Source of the DNA: Bernardetia sp. MNP-M8
GTDB lineage: Bacteria > Bacteroidota > Bacteroidia > Cytophagales > Bernardetiaceae
DNA length: 64,000 nucleotides
Direction: 5' to 3'
Assembly: GCF_037126285.1 (NCBI RefSeq)
Contig: NZ_CP147012.1
Coordinates: forward strand, 4,052,676 to 4,116,675
The notes under the pieces are model-generated. The model saw only the letters and a list, made by a program, of their open reading frames with translations, had not been told where the DNA came from and made no database searches. Of this stretch, positions 52,814-61,303 are shown piece after piece. Numbering within the stretch: position 1 is the first letter of the stretch; each line of letters starts with the position of its first letter. Position numbers and translations under genes: made by a program.

Positions 52814-53368
52814 ATGAAACCAACTTCTTTTGATCAAATTATATTAGGAATAGACCCTGGAACTGTTGTTTTAGGATATGGTGTTTTAGGAATTAAAGAC
52901 GATAAAATGTATTTGATTCAGTTTGGAGTCATAAAGTTAGCACAGTGGAAAGATCATTATGTAAGACTACAAAAAATTTATGATAGAGTAAGTACAATAA
53001 TTGAAGAGTTCAGACCTCAACAAATGGCTTTAGAAGCTCCTTTTTTTGGTAAAAATGTTCAGTCTATGCTCAAATTAGGTAGAGCGCAGGGTGTTTGTAT
53101 GGCTGCTGCACTTTCTCGTGGCGTTTCGGTAGAAGAATATGCTCCCCGAAAAGTAAAACAAGCTGTTACAGGAAAAGGAACTGCATCAAAAGAACAAGTT
53201 GCTAGTATGTTGCAAACGTTACTTTCTTTTGATGAAATTCCAGACCTCTTAGATGCTACTGATGCCGTTGGTGTAGCTGTTTGTCATTATTTTCAGCAAA
53301 ATGCACTACTTCCAAAAAGTACCTCGTGGTCTGCTTTCTTAGAAGAAAATCCTGATAGAGTGAAATAA
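52814..53368 (+). CDS. ruvC: Crossover junction endodeoxyribonuclease RuvC
   Basis: RuvC is the Holliday-junction resolvase that works with RuvAB. Catalytic acidic residues are visible: D14 in LGIDPGT, E74 in MALEAPFFGK, and D147 and D150 in LLDATDAVGVAVCHYF. The 184-residue length fits. The start is the ATG at 52814 (MKPTSFDQII); the open frame from 52727 adds about 29 unlikely residues and would overlap the divergent membrane gene. It is divergent from the YbhN-like gene. Confidence 0.95.
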   Translation: MKPTSFDQIILGIDPGTVVLGYGVLGIKDDKMYLIQFGVIKLAQWKDHYVRLQKIYDRVSTIIEEFRPQQMALEAPFFGKNVQSMLKLGRAQGVCMAAALSRGVSVEEYAPRKVKQAVTGKGTASKEQVASMLQTLLSFDEIPDLLDATDAVGVAVCHYFQQNALLPKSTSWSAFLEENPDRVK

Positions 53369-53369
53369 A

Positions 53370-53519
53370 TTTAGAAGTCTGAGGTTAGAGGTCAGAAGTA
53401 ATAAAATGAAGTTGAAAGTATGAAATTATAAGTCAGAAGTAAATACAAAATGGCAATTCAGAAATGATAAAGCCATCCTGTATTTAACTGATTACTGGTA
53501 ACTGTTCACTGATAACTGA
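53370..53519. repeat. Degenerate simple-repeat region after ruvC
   Basis: The 150-bp gap contains loosely repeated GTCAGAAGTAA/GTTAGAGGTCAGAAGT words and a second block ACTGATTACTGGTAACTG...CACTGATAACTGAC. Similar TTACCAGTAATCAGT words occur near 50336. Such degenerate repeats resemble the type seen between rimM and marR. Confidence 0.45.
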
Positions 53520-54893
53520 CTACGCTATCCAAACTGTTTTTATGTTTACAAATTCGTGAATGCCATTTGTAGCTAATTCTCTTCCATAACCTGATTTTTT
53601 GATTCCTCCAAAAGGCAAACGAGGATCAGATTTTACCATGCCATTGATAAACACACTTCCTGATTCTATTTGAGAAGCTATTTTTGTAGCTTTTTTCATG
53701 TCTTTTGTCCAAAGAGAAGAACCTAATCCAAATTCTGAATCATTGGCAAGCTCTATCGCATGGGTTTCATTTTCTGCCTTTATTACAGAAGCAATAGGTC
53801 CAAAAAGTTCATCATCAAAAGCTGGCATTCCTTCTTTTACATCTACTAAAATGGTAGGTTCATAGAAAGCTTTGTCTCTCTTTCCTCCCAAAATTATCTT
53901 TGCACCTTTCTCTACTGATTTCTGTACTTGTTCTGCTAATTCTTTTGCTAAATCTTCTCTCGCTTGGCAACCTACATCTGTGTTTTCATCCATTGGGTCG
54001 CCCATTTTTAGTGTTGCCATTTCATTTTTGAACTCTTCTACAAACTCCTCATAAACTTCTTTGACAATAATAAAACGCTTAGCAGCAATACAACTTTGTC
54101 CTGAGTTTTGAGTACGTGCTTTTACAGCCGTTTTGGCAGCCGTTTTTATATCTGCATCAGCTAAGACAATAAAAGGGTCACTTCCTCCCAATTCTAAAAC
54201 TGTCTTTTTGATATTCTTTCCTGCAATTTCAGCAACTGACGAACCTGCCCCTTCACTTCCTGTAAGTGTAGCTGCTTTTACATGGTTGTTTTCCAAAACT
54301 TGTTTGACTTGCTTTCCACTAATTAAGAAATTTTGAAATACATTTTTAGGAAAACCTGCTTCTAAAAAAAGAGATTCCATTGCTTCTCCACAGCCAAAAG
54401 AATTTGAAGAATGTTTCAAAACCCCTACATTTCCAGCCATAAGCGAAGGAACAGCAAAACGAAATACTTGCCAAAATGGAAAATTCCAAGGCATCACAGC
54501 CAAAATAACACCGAGTGGATCATAACGTACATAAGCCTCTGAACCATCTGATTTTTTGGCAACAGGAGCTAAAAATTCTTCTGCTTTTTCTGCATAAAAA
54601 TCACAAAGCCAAGCACATTTTTCGACTTCTGATTTAGCTTGAGTAATTGGTTTTCCCATTTCTTTTGTCATAAGAGTAGCCAATTCTTGTTCTTTTTCCT
54701 TCAAGAGAAGAGAAAGTTTGCGAAATAATTCAGAACGCTCAGCAAAACCTGTTTTTTTCCAATCTTGAAAAGCATCTTCAGAATTCTGTAGCTTTTCTGT
54801 AATTTCAGATTCAGAAAGAAGTGTATAAGTTTTTAAGACTTCGTTTGTGGCTGGATTTATTGTTTGGACTGTATTTTTACTTTTATCTGGCAT
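53520..54893 (-). CDS. Succinate-semialdehyde dehydrogenase, Sad/YneI type
   Basis: This is an NAD(P)-dependent aldehyde dehydrogenase of about 457 residues, the size of E. coli Sad rather than the longer GabD. The catalytic cysteine is in NSGQSCIAAKRFII, and the general base Glu in VLELGGSDPFIV. The NAD-binding segments VMPWNFPFWQVFRFAVPSLM and TLTGSEGAGSSVAEIAGK are seen, and the C-terminal FGGIKKSGYGRELATNG is typical. It would oxidise succinate semialdehyde or a similar short semialdehyde. A neighbouring aminotransferase is absent. Confidence 0.85.
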   Translation of the reverse strand: MPDKSKNTVQTINPATNEVLKTYTLLSESEITEKLQNSEDAFQDWKKTGFAERSELFRKLSLLLKEKEQELATLMTKEMGKPITQAKSEVEKCAWLCDFYAEKAEEFLAPVAKKSDGSEAYVRYDPLGVILAVMPWNFPFWQVFRFAVPSLMAGNVGVLKHSSNSFGCGEAMESLFLEAGFPKNVFQNFLISGKQVKQVLENNHVKAATLTGSEGAGSSVAEIAGKNIKKTVLELGGSDPFIVLADADIKTAAKTAVKARTQNSGQSCIAAKRFIIVKEVYEEFVEEFKNEMATLKMGDPMDENTDVGCQAREDLAKELAEQVQKSVEKGAKIILGGKRDKAFYEPTILVDVKEGMPAFDDELFGPIASVIKAENETHAIELANDSEFGLGSSLWTKDMKKATKIASQIESGSVFINGMVKSDPRLPFGGIKKSGYGRELATNGIHEFVNIKTVWIA

Positions 54894-54969
54894 AATTGGA
54901 TTCTTTTTTTAAAAATAAAGTTGAAAAAATGACTAATTTTAGTACAGTACAGAGGATTTACAATATCTT

Positions 54970-55004
54970 TTGTGCGTTCAACTCCTCAGAACTGAATCCA
55001 CAAC
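54970..55004. repeat. Short P2 palindrome
   Basis: TTGTGCGTTCAACTCC pairs outer bases with AACTGAATCCACAA. It matches the outer ends of the nested element at 17470-17585 with the middle deleted. Confidence 0.5.
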
Positions 55005-55176
55005 AATATATAATAAAACTTTTGAAACAGTGTGCTGATTTTAGTCTATAAAATTTTCATATAAAATCTATAATACTCTTAAAAGGTTTAGATATTTTTG
55101 AAAAATTAAAAGTAGCTCAGAACTTTTGCAATCAAATTTATTGTTCTGTTTCTATTTTACTCAAAACTTTCCAATC

Positions 55177-55764
55177 ATGATGACTCACAAAAATTCAAAT
55201 AAAACCCTTCTCATTCTTGATATAGACGAAACATTGGTTTTTGGTTCTACACAAAAATTAGATAGACCTTTTGATTTTACAGTTTTTAATTATTTTATTT
55301 ATCAAAGACCTTATTTGAAAGAATTTTTTGAGAGAATAAAAGACCATTTTCTAATTGCACTTTGGTCTTCTGCTGACGATGAATATGTAGAAGAAATTGC
55401 TAAAAAGATTATTCCAAAAGATATAGAACTAGAATTTGTTTGGGCTAGAAGTCGATGTACTTACAAAAGAAATTTTAATGCTATTTTTGATGATTATCAA
55501 GATTATTCGGCTTCTGATAGTTCGCATTATCATTTTGTCAAACCTCTAAAAAAACTCAAGAAAAAAGGTTATAAATTAGAACGTATCTTGATTGTCGATG
55601 ATACACCTCATAAAGCAAAAGAAAATTATGGTAATGTAATTTATCCCAAAGAATATAGAGGAGAGGAAGATGACAATGAGCTACTTTTACTTGCTGATTA
55701 CTTACTAACTTTAAAGGATAAAATGAGCATTAGAAGAATTGAAAAGAGAGGTTGGAAGAAATGA
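55177..55764 (+). CDS. HAD-superfamily phosphatase, FCP1/SCP (NIF) type
   Basis: NIF-family HAD phosphatases use an aspartyl-phosphate intermediate. In eukaryotes they dephosphorylate the RNA-polymerase II C-terminal domain; bacterial roles are unknown. The motif I DIDETL (15-20) has the catalytic D15 and D17. Motif II is ALWSSADDEY, and motif III/IV are KKKGYKLERILIVDDTPHKA near 137-156. 195 residues. The start used is the ATG at 55177 (MMTHKNSNKTLLIL); the earlier open frame from 55126 is hydrophobic and unlikely. It is a stand-alone gene. Confidence 0.85.
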   Translation: MMTHKNSNKTLLILDIDETLVFGSTQKLDRPFDFTVFNYFIYQRPYLKEFFERIKDHFLIALWSSADDEYVEEIAKKIIPKDIELEFVWARSRCTYKRNFNAIFDDYQDYSASDSSHYHFVKPLKKLKKKGYKLERILIVDDTPHKAKENYGNVIYPKEYRGEEDDNELLLLADYLLTLKDKMSIRRIEKRGWKK

Positions 55765-56041
55765 ATAAATGATGAGTTTTAAAAAATATTTTTAACGTGT
55801 AATTTTTTTAAATAATAATAGTTGATTAATCCATAATTGAGTTTACTAACAAAACCTTATTGAAATGGAAAATGAAAATAAATACTTAGTGTTTAGTTTT
55901 TTTAAGTAATTTTTAAGGCTATTGGTTTACTAATTTTTTGAAAAAACTCAAGTATTTCATTATCTTGATTTATATTTTATCCTATTTGTATAATTTACTA
56001 ATAAAGTCCAATTCATTTGTTACTTACTGTTCGTTGAAATT

Positions 56042-59000
56042 ATGAAAGAATATTACCCCTCAAAAAAGTCTTTATCTGTTTTATTCTTTACTTTCTTTGT
56101 CATATTTTTATTTTTTGACTCAATAGCTCAAAATACTGAAATAGGTTCTCCACCACTGCAAAATTTTGCTCCTACAGAATATAATGCAGCTCCTGAAATA
56201 CGCTCTATGATGAAAAGTAGTAGAGGTTTTATTTATGCAGCATCAAATAGTAGAGATATCTTGGAGTATGATGGAAATAGTTGGAAGAAAATATTTACAC
56301 CCTGTAATTATGTATATAGCATGGTTGAAGGTGAAAACGGAAATATTCATATTGCTGATGGCTTGGTGCGTTGTGCGGGCTACTTGAGACCTCAATATCC
56401 AACAGGAAAATGGGAATTTATTCCGTTGCATCCTGAAAATTTAGCTGATTCAGTTTGGAATAGAGTTAGAACAAGTAGTGTAGGAAAAATTGATAATCAA
56501 ATTTATTATACATTTGATGGTACATCAAAGCAAATAGGAAAACATATTATATTCAAATTTGATAAAGGAGTTGTAAAAGAACATATTCGTATAAATAGAG
56601 ATGATATAAAAGACACTTTTTTTACAAATAAAGGTTTTTTATTTTTTAATGGCAAACAATTATTTCATAAGCAAGTCTCCAACAATAAAAATGATTTTTC
56701 TTATGATTCTTTAAAGAACACCTCTTTTTTTGAGGGAAAGGATATTTATAAAATTAAAGATTTTTCAGAAAATGAGTTACTTATTTTTGGCATAGGCAAT
56801 GATGTGACAATTTATAATTTAGAAACAGCTCAGATTACTCCTTTTGGTGACCAAAAAAGCCAAACTGTTTTTAGAAATGCTCAGCTTCTTACAGCCACAC
56901 AAATTGTGAATGGAGATTGGATTTTTGGAAGTATTCAAAATGGTGTGATTCATACAGATAATAAAGGAAATATAATACAAATTATCTCTACAAAAGAAGG
57001 ATTGATAGATAATATTGTAATGTCTTTTGCCCAAGATAACCAAAATCAACTTTGGACAGGATTTTATAATGGTATTGCAAAAATAGATGTCGCTTCTCCT
57101 GTTAATTATTGGGCAGAAAATAAAGGTATCAGTGGAAGTTCGATATATGACATTAGACGATTTGAAAATACCATTTTTGCAGGAACAGTTGCAAAACTTG
57201 TTTATCTTCAAAAAAATGGAAATTGGAAGACGATAGAAGGAACATCCATAGAAAATAGGTTACTCAAAACACTTCTTTTAGCTGATGGAAAAGAACATTT
57301 ATTCTTATCGTCTTTTGATGGAATCTATGAAATTAAGAAAAAAAATAATTTGGAATGGGAGGCGATATCTATTTTAAAAATTCCTCAAGGTGGATTGCGT
57401 ATTAGCGAAATGACTAATTATAAACATAACCCTAACAGAATTTATTTTTCACAATTAGGAAGAGAGGGAATAAATTATATAGATTATCAGCCTAATGCTA
57501 TTCTCAAAGAAACAAAAAAAAATGATTTTTTAAAAAATACAAACATTCATATTCGTTCTTTAGAAAAAAACGAGTTTTGGGGAGTTGAAGCACAAAACAG
57601 ACATAGAGTAGCAAAAATAAATATAGAGAATTCTAAAATTACATTTTACGATTTAGATTCAGGAGGTTATACCATTATTGATGGTAACGTATATGTTCAA
57701 AAACAAGGAAATGACAGCATTTTTCAAATAACAAAAGAAGATAAATTAGAATATGACAAACAAATAACTCAATTTTTGAGACCTTACTTAAATCGACCTG
57801 TTGAAATAGAACAAGTTGGTGAAAATATGCTTTGGGTATATGATCCTCAAAACTTTTTTGTGAATATCTATACTAAACAAGGAGAAAGTTATATAAGAAA
57901 TAGTAAACTAGAACAAATAGTAGGAAAATATTTTGTTCGTTCTCTTTATCAAGATGAGAACAACAAAAACATAATTTGGATAGGAACTTCTAGTGGTATT
58001 TTAAACATTGATTTAAGTAAATTGAAAGAGTCAAATCAAGAAGCAATATTCAATACACTGATTCGTCAGGTAAAGATAGGAAATGATTCGCTTATTTTTG
58101 ACGGAAATTTTTTCACTTCTAAAAAATTAGATAATGATTCCATTTTATATGAAATTAGCGAAATACAGAGTGAAAAAGATATTCTAAAAATTGACAATGC
58201 CAATAATTCTATTCTTTTTAAAGTAGCAGGATTATTTTTTATAGAAGAAAAAAGAACACAATACAGTTATTTTTTAGAAGGCTTAGACGAAAAATGGTCA
58301 GATTGGACAACTCTAAACATAAAAGAATACAACAACCTAAGAGAAGGTGAATATATTTTTTATGCAAAATCTAAAAATTATTTGGGAGAAGAAAGTGAAA
58401 AAGTTTCTTACCAATTCAAAGTTTTTCCACCTTGGCATCGTACCACAACAGCTTATGTTTTCTATCTTTTATTTGGAGTAGGAATTATTTTTGGCTCAAC
58501 TCGTTTTTATACACATCGCTTACGCAAACAAAATGAACAATTAGAAAATATAGTTGCAGAAAGAACAGATGAACTTTCTCAAAAAAATACAGAACTTTCC
58601 ACCCAAAATGAAGAAATTATTCAGCAGAGAGATCAGTTAGACATTAAAAATCAGAAAATTGAAGAGCAAAATAAAAATATTGTATCTAGTATAAATTATG
58701 CAAAGCGTATCCAAACGGCACTTTTGCCAATAGAAAAACGTATTAAACAAGAAATACCTAATCATTTTATTTTCTACAAACCTCGTGATATTGTTAGTGG
58801 TGATTTTTACTGGATAGAAAAAAGTGAAGACAAAGTAATTATTGCTGTGGCAGATTGTACAGGTCATGGCGTACCAGGGGCATTTATGTCTATGCTCGGA
58901 AGTAGTGGACTTACAGATGCTGTTTTTCAACAAAATCTTACTGAGCCTGATTTAATTCTTACTCATTTACACAACTATATTTTTTCTGCTTTGAAACAAA

Positions 59001-59425
59001 ATCAGTCTGATAACAGGGATGGAATGGATGTTTGTATTGTAGTTTGGGATAAAGCAAAAAATCACATTCAATATGCAGGTGCAATGAATCCACTTTATTA
59101 TGTTCAGAATGAAGAACTTTTGCAAATAAAAGCAGATAAAATTCCTGTAGGAGGAACAATGGCAAAAGAAAGAATTTATACTCCTCATACAATAAATCTA
59201 CATGTTCCTACTACTATTTATCTAGCTTCTGACGGTTATCAAGACCAGTTTGGGGGAAAAGAGGGTAGGAAATTTATGACAAAAAAATTTAGAGAGCTTT
59301 TATTAGAAATTTCGCATTTACCAATAAAAGAACAAGAAAATCGTATTTCTCAAGTCTTTGATCGTTGGAAAGGAAAAATACATCAAATTGATGATGTTTT
59401 AGTAATGGGAATCAGATTCGAATAA
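56042..59425 (+). CDS. Sensor protein: beta-propeller, Y_Y_Y and SpoIIE phosphatase domain
   Basis: The 1127-residue protein starts with a signal peptide (LFFTFFVIFLFFDSIAQ). Residues about 35-700 form periplasmic two-component-regulator-type beta-propellers (blades with EIRSMMKSSRGFIYAA, FEGKDIYKI, LWTGFYNGIAKID). A Y_Y_Y domain follows at about 715-790 (YSYFLEGLDEKWSDWTTLNI). One membrane helix is near 804-823, then a coiled coil (LENIVAERTDELSQKNTELS). The C-terminal PP2C-like SpoIIE phosphatase has DIVSGDFYW near 916, ADCTGHGVPGAFMS at 937 onward, MNPLYYV and LASDGYQDQFGG. It likely reads an extracellular signal and dephosphorylates an anti-anti-sigma protein. No histidine kinase domain is present. 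Confidence 0.9.
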   Translation: MKEYYPSKKSLSVLFFTFFVIFLFFDSIAQNTEIGSPPLQNFAPTEYNAAPEIRSMMKSSRGFIYAASNSRDILEYDGNSWKKIFTPCNYVYSMVEGENGNIHIADGLVRCAGYLRPQYPTGKWEFIPLHPENLADSVWNRVRTSSVGKIDNQIYYTFDGTSKQIGKHIIFKFDKGVVKEHIRINRDDIKDTFFTNKGFLFFNGKQLFHKQVSNNKNDFSYDSLKNTSFFEGKDIYKIKDFSENELLIFGIGNDVTIYNLETAQITPFGDQKSQTVFRNAQLLTATQIVNGDWIFGSIQNGVIHTDNKGNIIQIISTKEGLIDNIVMSFAQDNQNQLWTGFYNGIAKIDVASPVNYWAENKGISGSSIYDIRRFENTIFAGTVAKLVYLQKNGNWKTIEGTSIENRLLKTLLLADGKEHLFLSSFDGIYEIKKKNNLEWEAISILKIPQGGLRISEMTNYKHNPNRIYFSQLGREGINYIDYQPNAILKETKKNDFLKNTNIHIRSLEKNEFWGVEAQNRHRVAKINIENSKITFYDLDSGGYTIIDGNVYVQKQGNDSIFQITKEDKLEYDKQITQFLRPYLNRPVEIEQVGENMLWVYDPQNFFVNIYTKQGESYIRNSKLEQIVGKYFVRSLYQDENNKNIIWIGTSSGILNIDLSKLKESNQEAIFNTLIRQVKIGNDSLIFDGNFFTSKKLDNDSILYEISEIQSEKDILKIDNANNSILFKVAGLFFIEEKRTQYSYFLEGLDEKWSDWTTLNIKEYNNLREGEYIFYAKSKNYLGEESEKVSYQFKVFPPWHRTTTAYVFYLLFGVGIIFGSTRFYTHRLRKQNEQLENIVAERTDELSQKNTELSTQNEEIIQQRDQLDIKNQKIEEQNKNIVSSINYAKRIQTALLPIEKRIKQEIPNHFIFYKPRDIVSGDFYWIEKSEDKVIIAVADCTGHGVPGAFMSMLGSSGLTDAVFQQNLTEPDLILTHLHNYIFSALKQNQSDNRDGMDVCIVVWDKAKNHIQYAGAMNPLYYVQNEELLQIKADKIPVGGTMAKERIYTPHTINLHVPTTIYLASDGYQDQFGGKEGRKFMTKKFRELLLEISHLPIKEQENRISQVFDRWKGKIHQIDDVLVMGIRFE

Positions 59426-59809
59426 ATTTTTATTTTTTGATAAGCAACCAAAACTAAATGTATGTATCTGTGTTTAAGAAGCTAAGAGCGTGAAAGAGCA
59501 TAAATCAATTGAAAAATTTAGTAAAATAAAGTAAAATAGTAAAAAGGTACTAGCTTATTTTTGTTTATATTCTTAAACTCCCTAAAAATCAGGTTGTTTA
59601 CTTCGCTTTTTTTATATAAAAATTGTATCTTCGTAATAAATACAATCTAACCAAAAGGTTCAACAGTTTATTAATTACTTATTCATTCCCATATAATAAA
59701 ACACAAAAAAAAGGATAAGAGAATAATAAGAATATATTTTTAATTTTAGAAATAATTTTGATATGTCTATTGCTATCTATTTTTTGTAATAAAACACAGA
59801 CAGAATTTT
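59426..59809. other. 384-bp intergenic region before the oxidase gene
   Basis: It is AT-rich with no gene or recognised repeat. The octamer TATCTTCG (59626-59633) is one base from TAnnTTTG and could be the -7 box, but the spacing to any TTG is poor. Confidence 0.4.
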
Positions 59810-60442
59810 ATGCAAAAACAAGAACAAACCAATATTAGAGAGAAAAAAACAACTCTTGAAAAAATGGAACAACAGCATCCTTATGTCATGATGATGTATT
59901 TGGGTGTCATGGGAATATTTATGGCTTTTACACTCTTGATGTTATTATTTTTTAATGAATCTTTAATAAAAGCTGTTACTCATCCTATTGAGTTTCCCTA
60001 CGCTTTTTTTATCAGTACAATAGCTATTGTCAGCAGTAGTTTTTTCTTAGAAAAAGCACGTCAGCAGTTTTATAAAGATGATTTTAAGAAATTAAGAAAC
60101 AATCTTTTGGCTGTCTTTGGCTTAGGAATCGTTTTTTTATCCCTACAAATTATTGGAGGTTACGAGCTACACCAAAACAAGATTTATTTAGAAGGCAAAA
60201 CAGCAGGTGCATATCTTTATATAATTTCAGCTTTTCACATGGTTCACCTTATGGGAGGACTTATTTATTTAGCAATTCTTCTCAATCAATATATAAATAA
60301 AGTTGATGATGGTGTTCAGATTTTGATTACGGTTACTAATCCTTATGAAAAAATAAAGCTACAACTCCTTACTATTTATTGGCATTTTATGGATGTGCTT
60401 TGGGTAGCTATCTTTGTAGGATTTTTGATAGCATTGATATAA
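59810..60442 (+). CDS. Heme-copper terminal oxidase subunit III
   Basis: Subunit III of a cytochrome c or quinol oxidase stabilises the proton-pumping core. The 210-residue protein has five hydrophobic segments: MMYLGVMGIFMAFTLLMLLF, FISTIAIVSSSFF, LLAVFGLGIVFLSLQIIG, the helix with HMVHLMGGLIYLAILL, and YWHFMDVLWVAIFVGFLIAL, the last with the family W-H-F-x-D-x-x-W motif. Bacterial subunit III homologues are usually 190-270 residues. Subunits I and II are not in the window, so this copy is separated from its cluster. A strong terminator follows. Confidence 0.85.
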   Translation: MQKQEQTNIREKKTTLEKMEQQHPYVMMMYLGVMGIFMAFTLLMLLFFNESLIKAVTHPIEFPYAFFISTIAIVSSSFFLEKARQQFYKDDFKKLRNNLLAVFGLGIVFLSLQIIGGYELHQNKIYLEGKTAGAYLYIISAFHMVHLMGGLIYLAILLNQYINKVDDGVQILITVTNPYEKIKLQLLTIYWHFMDVLWVAIFVGFLIALI

Positions 60443-60453
60443 ATAAAAAACAG

Positions 60454-60498
60454 GATACTTAATGAAGAATAATTTCTAAATTAAGTATCTTTTTTTTT
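60454..60498 (+). terminator. Hairpin terminator after the oxidase gene
   Basis: Arms GATACTTAAT (60454-60463) and ATTAAGTATC (60480-60489) flank a 16-base loop and are followed by a long T-run (60490-60498), 11 bp after the stop. Confidence 0.8.
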
Positions 60499-60524
60499 AC
60501 AATTGATTTTTTTAAAAACTTCAA

Positions 60525-61055
60525 TCAAAACTTTGATTCAATTTCTTTTTGTTGTCTAAGATGATGTTTCCAATGAATTAAGTCAAAAGTAAGCCAATCT
60601 TTTGCTGTCAGCATTCCAAAAATAGGATGTTTTGTGCCAAAATTAGGCTGTGTTTGACTTTCCATTCTCTCAGTTAGCTCTGTCAAATAAGTTGAGTAAT
60701 TTTCTAGTTCTTTTTCAAAAAATGCTTTGGATTGAAATTCTGGTTGTGGCATTCCGTCAGGCATTTTTACTTTTTTACTATGAGAAATATAACCTCTACC
60801 CAAAATAAAACTCCCTTCAGAGGTTAGCTCAGCCTGTTCTACTCCTTTTTCTTGATTTATACAATTTGTGATTTTGCCATTTATCCAATGACGAGACGCT
60901 GAATAGAGGTGATTGTAAAGCTGTCCCATTGACCAGCTTCCATCATCAAAAGTTTTTTCAAAATCTTCCTCTTTATAGTTTTGAAGTGAATTGTAGTAGT
61001 GTTCAACTACATCTGAAAGTTCTTTTCCTAGCTGAGAAACTGTTTTTGTACTCAT
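60525..61055 (-). CDS. DinB family protein, 176 aa
   Basis: DinB/YfiT-like proteins are four-helix bundles with a triad of metal-binding histidines; some are thiol transferases using bacillithiol. Here the helical pattern is seen with MGQLYNHLYSASRHWINGKI (first His), and the C-terminal LTFDLIHWKHHLRQQKEIES, in which W-K-H-H holds the last ligands. No partner gene is recognised. Function is unknown beyond the fold. Confidence 0.8.
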   Translation of the reverse strand: MSTKTVSQLGKELSDVVEHYYNSLQNYKEEDFEKTFDDGSWSMGQLYNHLYSASRHWINGKITNCINQEKGVEQAELTSEGSFILGRGYISHSKKVKMPDGMPQPEFQSKAFFEKELENYSTYLTELTERMESQTQPNFGTKHPIFGMLTAKDWLTFDLIHWKHHLRQQKEIESKF

Positions 61056-61189
61056 AACAGAATAAAATAAATTGGTAAAATAGTGCTGAAATAGGATTTG
61101 AAGATATATTTTTGTCTCTTTTTCTACAAGTTAAATAATTTTGCAATAACTTTACAGCCTATTTAAAGTTCTGTTCATATAAATAAATG

Positions 61190-61197
61190 TAAATTTG
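61190..61197 (+). promoter_or_regulatory. Candidate -7 box of the arginine decarboxylase gene
   Basis: TAAATTTG matches TAnnTTTG and would place the start near 61204, giving a leader of about 100 bases that holds the palindrome at 61249-61268. Confidence 0.35.
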
Positions 61198-61248
61198 TAA
61201 CAGAATTTTAGATTATCTACACACAACTTCTATTTTCAATCATTTTTT

Positions 61249-61268
61249 ATATGTAAAAATTTACATAT
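61249..61268. promoter_or_regulatory. Perfect palindrome in the arginine decarboxylase leader
   Basis: ATATGTAAA-aa-TTTACATAT has 9-bp arms around a 2-base centre and ends 35 bp before the start codon. It looks like an operator for a dimeric regulator or a small hairpin. Confidence 0.4.
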
Positions 61269-61303
61269 CTTTTTTATTTAATTTACTCCCTCAAAAAACT
61301 CTG

